Part shown: positions 37,631 through 45,865 of the stretch, one piece after another
Layout of the letters: every line of letters starts with the position of its first letter
Position numbering within the stretch: position 1 is the first letter of the stretch
Origin: Denitrobaculum sp965232285
GTDB lineage: Bacteria; Pseudomonadota; Alphaproteobacteria; Kiloniellales; Kiloniellaceae
Length of the DNA stretch: 64,000 bases
Reading direction: 5' to 3'
Assembly (NCBI GenBank): GCA_965232285.1
Contig: CBDDPL010000004.1
Span: 1,178,001-1,242,000 of the forward strand
Made by a program: the position numbers and the translations under genes
Notes under the pieces: model-generated
The model's database searches: none
The model's input: only the letters and a program-made list of their open reading frames with translations
What the model was told of the DNA's origin: nothing

Positions 37631-39037
37631 ATGGCATCGGCGATCATCTCTCCATCCCGCGTTTTCTTGTTTGCGTCCCTGATGGCGCTGTCTTTTCTCT
37701 GGAGTGAGGCTCTGCGCGTCCAGGACGCGGGTGCTCAGGAAGCGGCGTCATTACCCGACTACGTGGTCGAGGAATTCGGTGCGCCGCCCGTGATCCCGCA
37801 GGGCCCGCTGTCCGAATCCCTGAAGGCCGCCGTGGAGGTGGCCTTTGTCGAGGCGATGGAGCGGGGCACCTGGGGGCCGGATCAGACGGTTGCCCTGGAC
37901 GAGATCTCTAAGTCGGGAGATCCCCGGATCGCCTGGATTATCAGCGATCTGATGCGCTTCGTCTCCGGGCGCGAACTGCACGCCCGCCTGGCCATCACCG
38001 CCGCCAGGCTGCTGGGCAAGAACCTGGAGGACGCCTATCACTGGGGCGCCATCACCGACTATCTCATCGCCTGGGACATTCCGGCGCCCCCTGATTACCT
38101 GCGGGTCAAGCGCGCGGTCTTCACCGCGGCCGTGCCCGGCTGGGAGCGGATCTTCGTCGAGGGCGAGATCGACTGGCGGCTGGTGTCCTGGGGCGGTGTG
38201 CTGATCGACGACCGGGCCTACGACACCACCGACGAGCCCTGCAACTGCATCCCCGCCGCCGACAACCCCGAGGTCAGCAGCGCGGAGGAGGCGACCTGGC
38301 TGAAAGATGAGGACATCGTCTTCGGGATCGAGGTCAACGGCGAGTACCGGGCCTATCCGCGCCGCATCATGGAGGTGCGCGAGATGGTGAACGACACCCT
38401 GGGCGGCCGGCATCTGGGCATTCCCTACTGCACGCTCTGCGGTGCGGCCCAGGCCTACTTCACCGACGAACTGCCGATCGGGATCGAACGGCCGGTCCTG
38501 CGCACCTCGGGTCTGCTGATCCGCTCCAACAAGGTGATGTACGACATCACCAGCTTCTCGGTCTTCGACACCTTCCTGGGCAAGGCGGTGACCGGACCGC
38601 TCGCGGACCGGAATCTACAACTGAAACAGGCTACGGTCGTGACCACCGACTGGGGCACCTGGAAGAAGGCGCATCCGGAGACGACCGTGCTGCTCGAACG
38701 CTATGCGCTGGGCCGCGACCCGGACTTCCGCAACGGCCGCGACGCCAACGGCCCGATCTTCCCGATCGGCGACGTGGACCCGCGCCTGCCGGTGCATGAG
38801 GACATCATCGGCGTGATCACCGCATCGGGCAAGCCGGTGGCCTTCCAGCGCAGCAAGGCCTTCATCGCCCTGAAAAACGGCGAAGAGATCGGCTTCGAGA
38901 ACGTGCGCCTGCAGCTCGATGCCGGCGGCATCCGGGCGGTGGATGCGGACGGCTCCGACCTGGGCAGCCACCAGGCCTTCTGGTTCGCCTGGTCCCAGTT
39001 CCATCCCGGGACGGAGCTTTGGGCGGGATCGTCGTAA
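37631..39037 (+). CDS. Exported DUF3179 protein
   Basis: 468 residues with an N-terminal signal (VFLFASLMALSFLWSEAL, cleavage near AGAQEA). The DUF3179 core lies in the second half: AYPRRIMEVREMVNDTLGG and IPYCTLCGAAQAYF, with a CxxC pair in this conserved position. Function of the family is unknown. An extra N-terminal 180 residues are helical and precede a CNCIP cysteine pair. It stands alone, 166 bp after the beta-lactamase-like gene; the gap has a short GGCCGC/GCGGCC dyad (37511-37524). Confidence 0.9.
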   Translation: MASAIISPSRVFLFASLMALSFLWSEALRVQDAGAQEAASLPDYVVEEFGAPPVIPQGPLSESLKAAVEVAFVEAMERGTWGPDQTVALDEISKSGDPRIAWIISDLMRFVSGRELHARLAITAARLLGKNLEDAYHWGAITDYLIAWDIPAPPDYLRVKRAVFTAAVPGWERIFVEGEIDWRLVSWGGVLIDDRAYDTTDEPCNCIPAADNPEVSSAEEATWLKDEDIVFGIEVNGEYRAYPRRIMEVREMVNDTLGGRHLGIPYCTLCGAAQAYFTDELPIGIERPVLRTSGLLIRSNKVMYDITSFSVFDTFLGKAVTGPLADRNLQLKQATVVTTDWGTWKKAHPETTVLLERYALGRDPDFRNGRDANGPIFPIGDVDPRLPVHEDIIGVITASGKPVAFQRSKAFIALKNGEEIGFENVRLQLDAGGIRAVDADGSDLGSHQAFWFAWSQFHPGTELWAGSS

Positions 39038-39054
39038 GACGGTCGGGAAGGGCT

Positions 39055-39134
39055 ACCTGAACGCTTTACTATCTGGATGCGGCTCACTGCCTGAATGGCT
39101 CGTTACTGCCGGGATGGCCCGCCAGTTACCAAGA
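39055..39134. repeat. Degenerate 18-19 nt repeat after the DUF3179 gene
   Basis: Related segments ACTATCTGGAT (39068), ACTGCCTGAAT (39086) and ACTGCCGGGAT (39105) recur every 18-19 nt, with weaker units at 39055 and 39124. It fills the gap to the convergent GFA gene. Confidence 0.4.
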
Positions 39135-39147
39135 CGGCGCAGTCCGG

Positions 39148-39540
39148 CTACAGCGGGTGCTCCTGGAACTGTTTGGCCTGATCGCAGATCTCGTACCAGC
39201 TGGGCTTTTCCGCGACGAACTCGTGGAACTGGTTCCGGAGATCGAGCTCCCCGTCCAGGGCGTTGGCGGCAATCGGGAAGCTGTCCTCTTCCGAGAGGAT
39301 CTCACCCAGGGAGCTGCCGCAGATCCCGCAGAAGCAGCGCGTGTATTTGTAGGGCGGCGCGGGTTCGAAGCGCTGAACCTGATCGCGCCCCTGCACCCAT
39401 TTCAGGTCCTCTTTCCTGACGAACACGATCGCGCTCGCACCCAGCTTACGGCAGCGGGAACAGTGGCAGGTTCCCATCATCGAGGGCGCGGCCAGGAGCT
39501 CGAACCTGACCGCGCCACAGCAACAGCTTCCCGTGATCAT
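39148..39540 (-). CDS. GFA-family zinc protein (glutathione-dependent formaldehyde-activating fold)
   Basis: 130 residues. Zinc-binding cysteines are conserved: GSCCCGAVRF at the start, CHCSRCRK in the middle and CFCGICGS later. Family members are small cytoplasmic zinc proteins; the formaldehyde-glutathione activity is established only for some. ATG 39540 has GGAGA 8 nt upstream and is preferred to one seven codons earlier. Convergent with the DUF3179 gene. Confidence 0.93.
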   Translation of the reverse strand: MITGSCCCGAVRFELLAAPSMMGTCHCSRCRKLGASAIVFVRKEDLKWVQGRDQVQRFEPAPPYKYTRCFCGICGSSLGEILSEEDSFPIAANALDGELDLRNQFHEFVAEKPSWYEICDQAKQFQEHPL

Positions 39541-39977
39541 CGTACAGATCTCCTGGTGCATGTTGGAAATTCAGAAAAAGAACAATAAGTGAACATTTGG
39601 GCGGTAGCAAGGGCTTAAAGTTGATGGGCGCCCTGCGAGAGGGGCTTCGATTAGGCGCCAGCTCAGTATCTAGAACGCACAATTCAAGACCTGACCCTTG
39701 ACTTAAACTAACCGACAGCGAAGCCGAGGTCGCACAATGCCTCTGCCGGGGTTTCTCCGCGGATCAAATCGCCAAACACCGGGATACGATGCTTGGAACT
39801 GTGCGCGTACAAATCAGGTGCCTGCGTGATAAGGCCTCGTGTAATTCAATAGCGGAGCTGCGGATAAAATTTTTACAGTACTCTACCGAATAGGTGGTAG
39901 GTGTGATCGGGGCAGGCAGCGAAAAGCCTCTATGGCGCAGCAGGATCAGCAATCATACTTGGGGGGAGCCTGAACCT
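39541..39977. other. 437-bp non-coding stretch with a gene relic
   Basis: Contains the decayed LuxR fragment at 39702-39893; the rest (39541-39700, 39894-39977) shows no coding features beyond a promoter for the lipoprotein gene. Confidence 0.5.
39702..39893 (+). pseudogene. Remnant of a LuxR-type regulator (C-terminal HTH)
   Basis: One frame reads LTDSEAEVAQCLCRGFSADQ, then IAKHRDTMLGTVRVQIRCLR DKA-like sequence and AELRIKFLQY before a TAG at 39891-39893. This is the LuxR_C helix-turn-helix pattern (LTxxEaEVa, IA, TVr, lrdKa, aEL). An in-frame TGA (39699-39701) precedes it immediately, there is no start codon, and the sensory N-terminus is gone. It marks a decayed or interrupted regulator next to the AT-rich lipoprotein gene. 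Confidence 0.7.
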
Positions 39978-41066
39978 ATGCAGATTTCACTGAGTCGAGA
40001 CATGAGTAAAATTGGGGCAGTCAAAGGACGTCAAATTTTCGCACTATTTAGCTTGTGTGCGTTGATAGGTTGTACTGATGTAGACTCATTTCCTGTCTTC
40101 GATGGTCCAGGACCTGGAGCAGACGCTATCGATGCAATAGCTGGGAGTTATACAGGAACCATTGGTGACGATTCGGCGCAATTAATAATAGAGCCTTTCT
40201 CGGACCAATCTGATGTCGATCACAGCAACACTTTAAAATGGAGGCTTCAGCTAGCCACGGGAGAAGTCTTTGAAAGCCGTGCAGTTGTATCAGTGATTCC
40301 GGATAGTAAAACGTATCTGGTGACGTTGAGTGGACAGCATACGACTGCGTATAATGCTAAAACACGTGACAGTGGTTTTGATTCAAAAAATAAAAATGCA
40401 ATTGCCCTGGTCCAATTCGAGCAACCTAAGCTTCTATTTTGGCCTCCCGGTGCATACAACAAGCTATTTAAGGAGGTTGTTGAAGAGATCTCAAATCCAG
40501 ATTTAGAAGCGCGCTATATCCTCGACTTCCTCATACAGAATCACGATTCTATCGTGGCGAATCAGTCGCTTCTGACATTTACGAGGATCTCTGTGGAAGA
40601 TGAAGAGAACAAAAAGCCTGAATTGATAAGGAATTTGGATAGTTATTATTATGTGACGAAATATGGGATAGAAAATTTTAAATACTCTGATTCGGACGAT
40701 GGCATTCCGTTTTATAAAAACTACACGGAAAATGGTCAGCTATGGGGTGGGGCATATTGGTACAAGGATACACAACAAGCTTTTTGGGTGCCTGCAGGCG
40801 CAAAGCACCAATGTAATCGAAGCGGTTGGTTACCTGGAAACTGGGGCGCCATCTTCAAGAAGGTTGGAGAAGGTGTTTGGGAGCAAACTAGCCGCTATCC
40901 GAACTCTCGCAGGTATGACCCAAATGTATGCAAACGATGGGACTATGTAACCAATCCGTGTGAGAAGCATCACTGCGTAGAACGCTATGGGCAAAAAAAG
41001 CTTTATCCAGCCTATCTCGTGGACAGTTACGAGAAAGCAAAGCGTATTTCTCAGCGGCTTAAGTAA
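39978..41066 (+). CDS. Unrecognised AT-rich lipoprotein
   Basis: 362 residues, family not recognised. After a basic start (residues 1-19) a hydrophobic stretch IFALFSLCA leads to a lipobox LIGC, making Cys32 the likely lipid-modified residue of an outer- or inner-membrane lipoprotein. The middle contains aromatic-rich segments (DSYYYVTKYG, GGAYWYKDTQQAFW). The C-terminal 80 residues hold five cysteines (HQC, NVCKRW, NPCEKHHC), suggesting disulfides. GGGGGAG 9 nt upstream supports ATG 39978. Base and codon use are far more AT-rich than neighbours, so it was probably acquired. Confidence 0.75.
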   Translation: MQISLSRDMSKIGAVKGRQIFALFSLCALIGCTDVDSFPVFDGPGPGADAIDAIAGSYTGTIGDDSAQLIIEPFSDQSDVDHSNTLKWRLQLATGEVFESRAVVSVIPDSKTYLVTLSGQHTTAYNAKTRDSGFDSKNKNAIALVQFEQPKLLFWPPGAYNKLFKEVVEEISNPDLEARYILDFLIQNHDSIVANQSLLTFTRISVEDEENKKPELIRNLDSYYYVTKYGIENFKYSDSDDGIPFYKNYTENGQLWGGAYWYKDTQQAFWVPAGAKHQCNRSGWLPGNWGAIFKKVGEGVWEQTSRYPNSRRYDPNVCKRWDYVTNPCEKHHCVERYGQKKLYPAYLVDSYEKAKRISQRLK

Positions 41067-41237
41067 AAACAGCGAGAAATGCCGACCGGCTCCGCAGATT
41101 GATGCCCGTAAAAAAGCGAATAGCGTGTCCTTTAGAGTATTTCCAGACTGAAGCTCGGCTTGTCTTTAACTGCGAGCGATAGTGGGGACAGATCTTGTGC
41201 TGTGTGTTTCTCGGCGGATTTCCGGCCCACCAAAACC

Positions 41238-41612
41238 TCACCCGCTCCGCTGCTTGTAGTAGGTATCCTTCTTCACGATCAGCCCCTCCCTGAACGTCAA
41301 AATATCCACGCTCAAAAATTCCTCCGTCGTCCCATCCTTGTGCCGCGCCGTCCGGCGGTATTCGCAGTAAGCCTTCGGTCCCACGATGGCGCAGTCGAGG
41401 GTTGTCCATTGCACGCTCTCGACCTTTTCGAACAGACCTGCGAAGACGCCGCGGATGGTTTCCGCGCCCTCGAAGCGCAGGCCGTGGGCCTCGGGGCCGG
41501 CGGCGTGGTCGAAGACGGCGTCGGGGGCGAAGTACTGCATGACGGCGTCGATGTCGTTGGCGTTGAAGGCGTCGCCGATGGCGTCCACCAGCTCTCTCGT
41601 GACTTTGGTCAT
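41238..41612 (-). CDS. SnoaL/NTF2-like protein
   Basis: 124 residues with the SnoaL-like cone fold pattern: LVDAIGDAFNANDIDAVMQYFAPDAVFDH at the start, and RFEGAETIRGVFAGLFEKV. Members act as isomerases, hydrolases or binding proteins for small organic molecules. It lies 11 nt after the alpha/beta hydrolase and ends the monooxygenase operon, so it likely handles an intermediate of that pathway. Confidence 0.92.
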   Translation of the reverse strand: MTKVTRELVDAIGDAFNANDIDAVMQYFAPDAVFDHAAGPEAHGLRFEGAETIRGVFAGLFEKVESVQWTTLDCAIVGPKAYCEYRRTARHKDGTTEEFLSVDILTFREGLIVKKDTYYKQRSG

Positions 41613-41623
41613 TTGCGGGGTCC

Positions 41624-42517
41624 TTACAGCTTCAGCATTTCGCAGGTCTTGGCGAAGAAGGGGCTGGCCGGGTCGGCCAGGACGTTCAGTTCGTCGAAGT
41701 GGTCGACGCCGGGTACGACGTAGAGCTCCATGGCGCGCGCGGGCGTGGCGTATTTTTCGAGGTACATGCGGGCCTGGCGGTGGAACTCGTCCGTTTCGGC
41801 GCCGCCTACGACAAGCATCTGCGGCGCGTCGGTGACGGGCGGGTGCTGGGTCATGGGGCTCTCGGCCTCGGCCTCCGCCGGGTCCATGCGGATGCCGGCG
41901 TTGAGCGCTTCGGTCAGGCGCACGGGCTCCAGGTAGCTGAGTGGCGAGACGGGGATGCCCGCCTTGATCAGGTCGGCCGGCAACTGGACGGATAGATCGG
42001 CGCCGAAGGCCGGCCAGTCGGTGGCCATCATCATCTGAGTGATGTGCCCGCCAGCGGAATGGCCCATGACCGTGATGCGGTCCCGGTTGATCCCCAGTTC
42101 CTCTGCGTTGCGCCAGATGTGGGCGAGGGCCTCGCGCGCCTCCTCCGAAATGCGGGTGATGGTCACGGCGGGGCAGAGGTCGTAGCCGACCACCACCACA
42201 TTGACGCCGGCGGCCACGAAGGGCGTGGCGAGGAAGGAGTAGATCGACTTGTCGCCGCGCTGCCAGTAGCCGCCGTGGAAATAGACCAGGGTCGGCGCGG
42301 CCGCATCGCCGCAGCGGAAGACGTCGAGCTTCTGTTTCTCGCCCTCGCCATAGCGCAGGTCGAGGGTGCAGTCGAGGGTCGCGCGGGCGGTCTCGCTGTC
42401 CTTGGTCCAGCCGGGGATGACCGTCACTTCGTAGTCCGGACGGCCGGCACGCAGATTGTACTGCGCGTCGAAGTCTTCCGGTGAGAAGCGGGTGTGGTAG
42501 GTGAGGGCGTCACTCAT
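41624..42517 (-). CDS. Alpha/beta hydrolase (kynurenine-formamidase-like)
   Basis: 297 residues. The oxyanion HGGYWQRGDKS and nucleophile GHSAGGH motifs match the arylformamidase / HGGxW esterase group; the catalytic histidine is probably in GVDHFDE near the C-terminus. It would cleave an ester or formamide. It overlaps the flavin reductase gene by 4 nt, so it is translationally coupled into the operon. Confidence 0.93.
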   Translation of the reverse strand: MSDALTYHTRFSPEDFDAQYNLRAGRPDYEVTVIPGWTKDSETARATLDCTLDLRYGEGEKQKLDVFRCGDAAAPTLVYFHGGYWQRGDKSIYSFLATPFVAAGVNVVVVGYDLCPAVTITRISEEAREALAHIWRNAEELGINRDRITVMGHSAGGHITQMMMATDWPAFGADLSVQLPADLIKAGIPVSPLSYLEPVRLTEALNAGIRMDPAEAEAESPMTQHPPVTDAPQMLVVGGAETDEFHRQARMYLEKYATPARAMELYVVPGVDHFDELNVLADPASPFFAKTCEMLKL

Positions 42518-43029
42518 GTTGGGGCCTCTGCTTGGGGAGTTGGCGCTGGTGGGGTGGATGCTGGCGGGGCTGAAAAGAAGCTGCCGCGGCAGAAGGCCAG
42601 CGGCTGGGTGGGGTTGTGATCGTAGGCGACGACCTGGCCCAGCAGGATCTCGTGCCCACCGGCATCGACACGCAGGTGCACCCGGCAGTCGAGCCGGGCC
42701 GAGGCGCCGGGCAGGAGCGGGGCGCCCTCGGGCTTGGCTTCCCAGGCCGTGCCGGTGAAGCGGTTCTCGACCTTGCTGGCGAAGTGCAGCGCCAGGTCTT
42801 TCTGATCCGCCGAGAGGATGTTGACGGCGAAGCGGTTCGATTCCTTCAGGGTCTGGAACACGCGCCCGGCCTTGGCGATGCAGACCGAGATCATGGGCGG
42901 CTCCAGCGAGACCGAGGTGAAGGAGTTGGCGGTCAGGCCCCAGGGCTCGCCTTCGTCGTCGAACGCGGTGACGATGGTTACGCCGGTGGGGAAGGCGCCG
43001 AGCGCGCGGCGGTAATCCTTTACATCCAT
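42514..43029 (-). CDS. Flavin reductase family protein (RutF/HpaC-like)
   Basis: 171 residues of the FMN-binding split-barrel flavin reductase family: YRRALGAFPTGVTIVTAFDD, then LTANSFTSVSLEPPMISVCI and NRFAVNILSADQ. It supplies reduced FMN to the luciferase-like monooxygenase of the same operon. ATG 43029 is chosen because it matches the family N-terminus and lies 1 nt after the GST stop. A proline-rich C-terminal tail (about 20 residues) is an oddity. Confidence 0.94.
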   Translation of the reverse strand: MDVKDYRRALGAFPTGVTIVTAFDDEGEPWGLTANSFTSVSLEPPMISVCIAKAGRVFQTLKESNRFAVNILSADQKDLALHFASKVENRFTGTAWEAKPEGAPLLPGASARLDCRVHLRVDAGGHEILLGQVVAYDHNPTQPLAFCRGSFFSAPPASTPPAPTPQAEAPT

Positions 43030-43030
43030 C

Positions 43031-43708
43031 TCACAGCACTCCTTCCGAGGCGCAGGCCTTTTCCAGGGCCTGCCATTCGTCAGGATTGGTGCCGAAGAAG
43101 CGCATGACGTGTTTCCGGTAGGCGGGCCGTTCGCAGAGGCTCTGGTACCAGGCCTCCAGGTGGGGCAGGCGGGGCCGTTCGACTTCGACATTGAAGTAGC
43201 GGTAGGCGACGCAGCCCAGGGGGATGTCGCCCATGGTGAAGCTGTCGCCGGCCACGTAGGCCCGACCGGCCAGATGTTGATCCAGGATTGCCAGGACCTC
43301 GCTGGCCTCGTCCCGCAGAGCCGCGATCCTGGCCGGGTCGCGTTTCTCCGGGGCGGTGCGCACGGTGGCGAAGAAGAGCTGGATGACCGGCGGAAAGGCG
43401 CGGGAGCCGGACCACTCCATCCACTGATCGGCCAGCGCCCGGGTCCCGGGATCGGCCGGGCTCAGGCTGCCGGCGGCGTAGCGGTCGCAGAGATAGCGCA
43501 CGATGGCGTGGCTTTCCCAGAGCGCAAAGTCACCGTCGCGGATCGCCGGGATCATGCGGTTGGGATTGATGCGCGCGTAGTCGTCCGTATCGAGCTTGCC
43601 GAAGCTGCCGCCGGCGAGCTGGAGTTGGTAGTCCAGCCCCAGCTCGTTGGCGGTCCAGATCACCGGGATGACGTTGGAGGAGTAGGGGCGGCCCCAGATT
43701 TCAAGCAT
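43031..43708 (-). CDS. Glutathione S-transferase family protein
   Basis: 225 residues: thioredoxin-like N-terminal domain (MLEIWGRPYSSNVIPVIW; IPAIRDGDFALWESHAIVRY) and helical C-terminal domain with SFTMGDIPLG. Serines at positions 10-11 are candidates for glutathione activation. ATG 43708 has AGGAG 7 nt upstream and overlaps the monooxygenase gene by 8 nt. Placed between a monooxygenase and a flavin reductase, it may remove a reactive or halogenated product; inference. Confidence 0.94.
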   Translation of the reverse strand: MLEIWGRPYSSNVIPVIWTANELGLDYQLQLAGGSFGKLDTDDYARINPNRMIPAIRDGDFALWESHAIVRYLCDRYAAGSLSPADPGTRALADQWMEWSGSRAFPPVIQLFFATVRTAPEKRDPARIAALRDEASEVLAILDQHLAGRAYVAGDSFTMGDIPLGCVAYRYFNVEVERPRLPHLEAWYQSLCERPAYRKHVMRFFGTNPDEWQALEKACASEGVL

Positions 43709-44927
43709 GCGCCATCTCCTTGGACACGTCGCTGGCGCGCTCCTGTTCGGCGGCACGCTTTTGGGCGATGGACTGGGTGCCGAAGCGCGGCACCACCTGC
43801 TCGAAGAGGCGCTCCCAGCTTGCCAGGATCTTGGCGTAGGGCACGCCGGTGTACTGCTGCATTAGCATCAGGTGGTCGAGGCCGGTGGTCTCCTGCTTCT
43901 CGGCGAATTTGTCGGCCACGTAGCTGGCGTCGCCGACCACGATGATGCCGCGTTTGTTGAGGAAGTCGAACCAGTCCACGGCCTCGTCCTCCGGCGTCAT
44001 CTCCTCGCCGACATCCAGGTAGGCCCGCTTGCTCCACTCGCCGGCGGGGCGCGCGCCGCCCAGGAATTCGTAGTAGGCATTGATGCAGGGGCGTATCGTG
44101 TCGACGGCTTCGCGCATGCTCTCGCCGACGTAGAAGGCGGTGCAAACGCCCACACCTTCGCCCAACTGAACGGGACGGCCTTCGCGCTGGGAGAGGGCCT
44201 CGCGGTAAGGCTCCCAGCAGGCCAGGGTGCTCTTCGGCGCGGCGGACATGGAGATCACACCCCAGCCTTTCTCGCCAGCCAGCTTGAAGGTGGGCGGAGC
44301 ATTGGACATGAGCCAGACCGGCGGATGGCCCTGCTGATAGGGGCGCGGGTGCACGTACATGGCTTTGTACTCGCCGTCCGCGTCGTGATAGCGCGGATCC
44401 AGCGGCTGGAAGAAGCGGTTGGTCTCTTTCCAGCCGGGGACCGGGAACTGATAGAACTCGCCCTTGTGGGTGAAGGCCTCATTGGTCCAGGCCTTCAGGA
44501 TGATTTCCAGCGACTCCTGGTACAGCCGCATGACCTTGCCGTTGTCGCGCCGGTCGGCGTCGGGGTTGAACTGGATCGTGGAGCGCTCGTTGATGCCCTT
44601 GGCGACGCCGAAATCGACCCGGCCCAGGGTCATGTTGTCCAGCATCGCGATGTCCTCGGCCACGCGCAGGGGATGCCAGTCCGGCAGGACGATCGGGCTG
44701 GTCCCGACCCGCAGCTTCTGGCAGTGGGCCGCCACGTGGGTGCACATCTGGATCGGATTCGGCGGCGCGTTCATATAGCCGTTGTGCGCGAAGTGATGCT
44801 CGGTGAACCAGGCGGTGGTGAAGCCGGCCTGCTCGGCCAGGCGGCACTGCTCCAGGATCATCTCCAGCGTGCGGGTCCAGGGAATGGTCTCACCCGGGCT
44901 GAAGTTGGCAATCAGATCAAAGCGCAT
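43701..44927 (-). CDS. Luciferase-like flavin monooxygenase (LLM class)
   Basis: 408 residues, TIM-barrel bacterial luciferase-like monooxygenase using reduced FMN and O2. Characteristic stretches are FTTAWFTEHHFAHNGY, LRVGTSPIVLPDWHPLRVAED and GRVDFGVAKG. The start ATG has GGAGG 7 nt upstream. First gene of a five-gene operon with GST, flavin reductase, hydrolase and SnoaL-like protein. An XRE-cupin regulator is divergent, with a palindrome between. The arrangement recalls flavin-dependent ring or C-S/C-N oxidation pathways such as Rut, but the substrate is unknown. Confidence 0.94.
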   Translation of the reverse strand: MRFDLIANFSPGETIPWTRTLEMILEQCRLAEQAGFTTAWFTEHHFAHNGYMNAPPNPIQMCTHVAAHCQKLRVGTSPIVLPDWHPLRVAEDIAMLDNMTLGRVDFGVAKGINERSTIQFNPDADRRDNGKVMRLYQESLEIILKAWTNEAFTHKGEFYQFPVPGWKETNRFFQPLDPRYHDADGEYKAMYVHPRPYQQGHPPVWLMSNAPPTFKLAGEKGWGVISMSAAPKSTLACWEPYREALSQREGRPVQLGEGVGVCTAFYVGESMREAVDTIRPCINAYYEFLGGARPAGEWSKRAYLDVGEEMTPEDEAVDWFDFLNKRGIIVVGDASYVADKFAEKQETTGLDHLMLMQQYTGVPYAKILASWERLFEQVVPRFGTQSIAQKRAAEQERASDVSKEMAHA

Positions 44928-44986
44928 TCGGGTTCCTCCCACTCGGTGCTTCGCCGCCCAAGGAAAGGCGGTTTAATTTTCGTCTC

Positions 44987-45007
44987 GAATTCAACTAAGT
45001 AGAATTC
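44987..45007. promoter_or_regulatory. 21-bp palindromic operator, monooxygenase operon / XRE-cupin
   Basis: Two GAATTC arms flank ACT-A-AGT, giving 18 of 20 symmetric positions. It sits midway in the 119-bp divergent gap. The octamer TCAACTAA within it (44991) recurs at 45019-45026, 28 bp away. Likely binding site of the XRE-cupin protein. Confidence 0.55.
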
Positions 45008-45046
45008 TGCTTTAAAAATCAACTAAAATCTTTTAAGCCAAGAGTT

Positions 45047-45691
45047 ATGTCTTCAAGACCGCCAAAACCTGCGCCACCGAAGCCCGGACCTGAAACGGAT
45101 GCCGAGCGCCTGGGCAGCGAGATCCGCGAAGTGCGCAAGGCGCGCGGGCTGACCCTGAAGGAGCTGTCGGAGGTGGTGTCCTGTTCGACCGCCTACCTCA
45201 GCCGGATCGAGCTGGGGACAGCCAAGGTGTCGGTCGAGCTGCTCACGGAAATCAGCGCGGCGCTGGCGGTCGACCCGGCCTGGTTCTTTCCCAAGCAGGC
45301 GGGGGCGGGGCCGCTGGAGCGCCGTCACGTGGTGCGGGCGGAAAATCGCCGCTCGCTCTCGGGCATGTACACCCGTTCCACGGAAGAACTGGGCTTCGAA
45401 GACGAGCTGCTCTCCAGCAGTCTGGCCGGTCAGTGCTACCTGATTTTCTCCCGCTTCCCGCCGGTCGCGGGCGCGGCGCCGGAGCCCCTCGAGGCTTACG
45501 TCTTCGAGGGCGAGCAGCACGCCATCGTCTTCTCCGGCGAGGTCGAGCTGCGGCTGGAGGACGAGATCATCGTGCTGCGCGCGGGCGACAGCTTTTCCTA
45601 CCCCTCGGCCATCGCGCACCGCTTCCGCAACCGGGCGAACGCCGAGGCCACCATGGTCTGGGCCATGTCGCCGGTGCGGATCACCTGGTGA
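45047..45691 (+). CDS. XRE-cupin transcriptional regulator
   Basis: 214 residues. N-terminal XRE HTH (IREVRKARGLTLKELSEVVS, then TAYLSRIELG, residues 26-80) and C-terminal cupin barrel (VEASGEVELRL-type strand, LRAGDSFSYPSAIAHRFRN, to residue 214). Such proteins sense small ligands through the cupin and repress adjacent catabolic genes. The proline-rich N-terminus (SSRPPKPAPPKPGP) is a linker. Divergent from the luciferase-like monooxygenase operon, which it most likely controls. Confidence 0.94.
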   Translation: MSSRPPKPAPPKPGPETDAERLGSEIREVRKARGLTLKELSEVVSCSTAYLSRIELGTAKVSVELLTEISAALAVDPAWFFPKQAGAGPLERRHVVRAENRRSLSGMYTRSTEELGFEDELLSSSLAGQCYLIFSRFPPVAGAAPEPLEAYVFEGEQHAIVFSGEVELRLEDEIIVLRAGDSFSYPSAIAHRFRNRANAEATMVWAMSPVRITW

Positions 45692-45791
45692 CGGCGCTAT
45701 AGATCCGGCGTCTCGATCCAACACAGAGCGCGCCTTCAGCGCCGATAGGGGCCGCTTCGCTGCACAGCCAAAGGTGTGCTTTCGGGTTGCC

Positions 45792-45826
45792 GGCCTGTCC
45801 GGGCGCGAAGATTTCCCCGACAGGCC
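45792..45826. promoter_or_regulatory. Inverted repeat upstream of lysR
   Basis: Perfect 8-bp inverted repeat GGCCTGTC (45792-45799) and GACAGGCC (45819-45826), 40 bp before the lysR start. Possible operator or stem. Confidence 0.3.
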
Positions 45827-45865
45827 CCATCTGCTACCTTCGCCCGGCAACTGCAGAGCAGAGAG

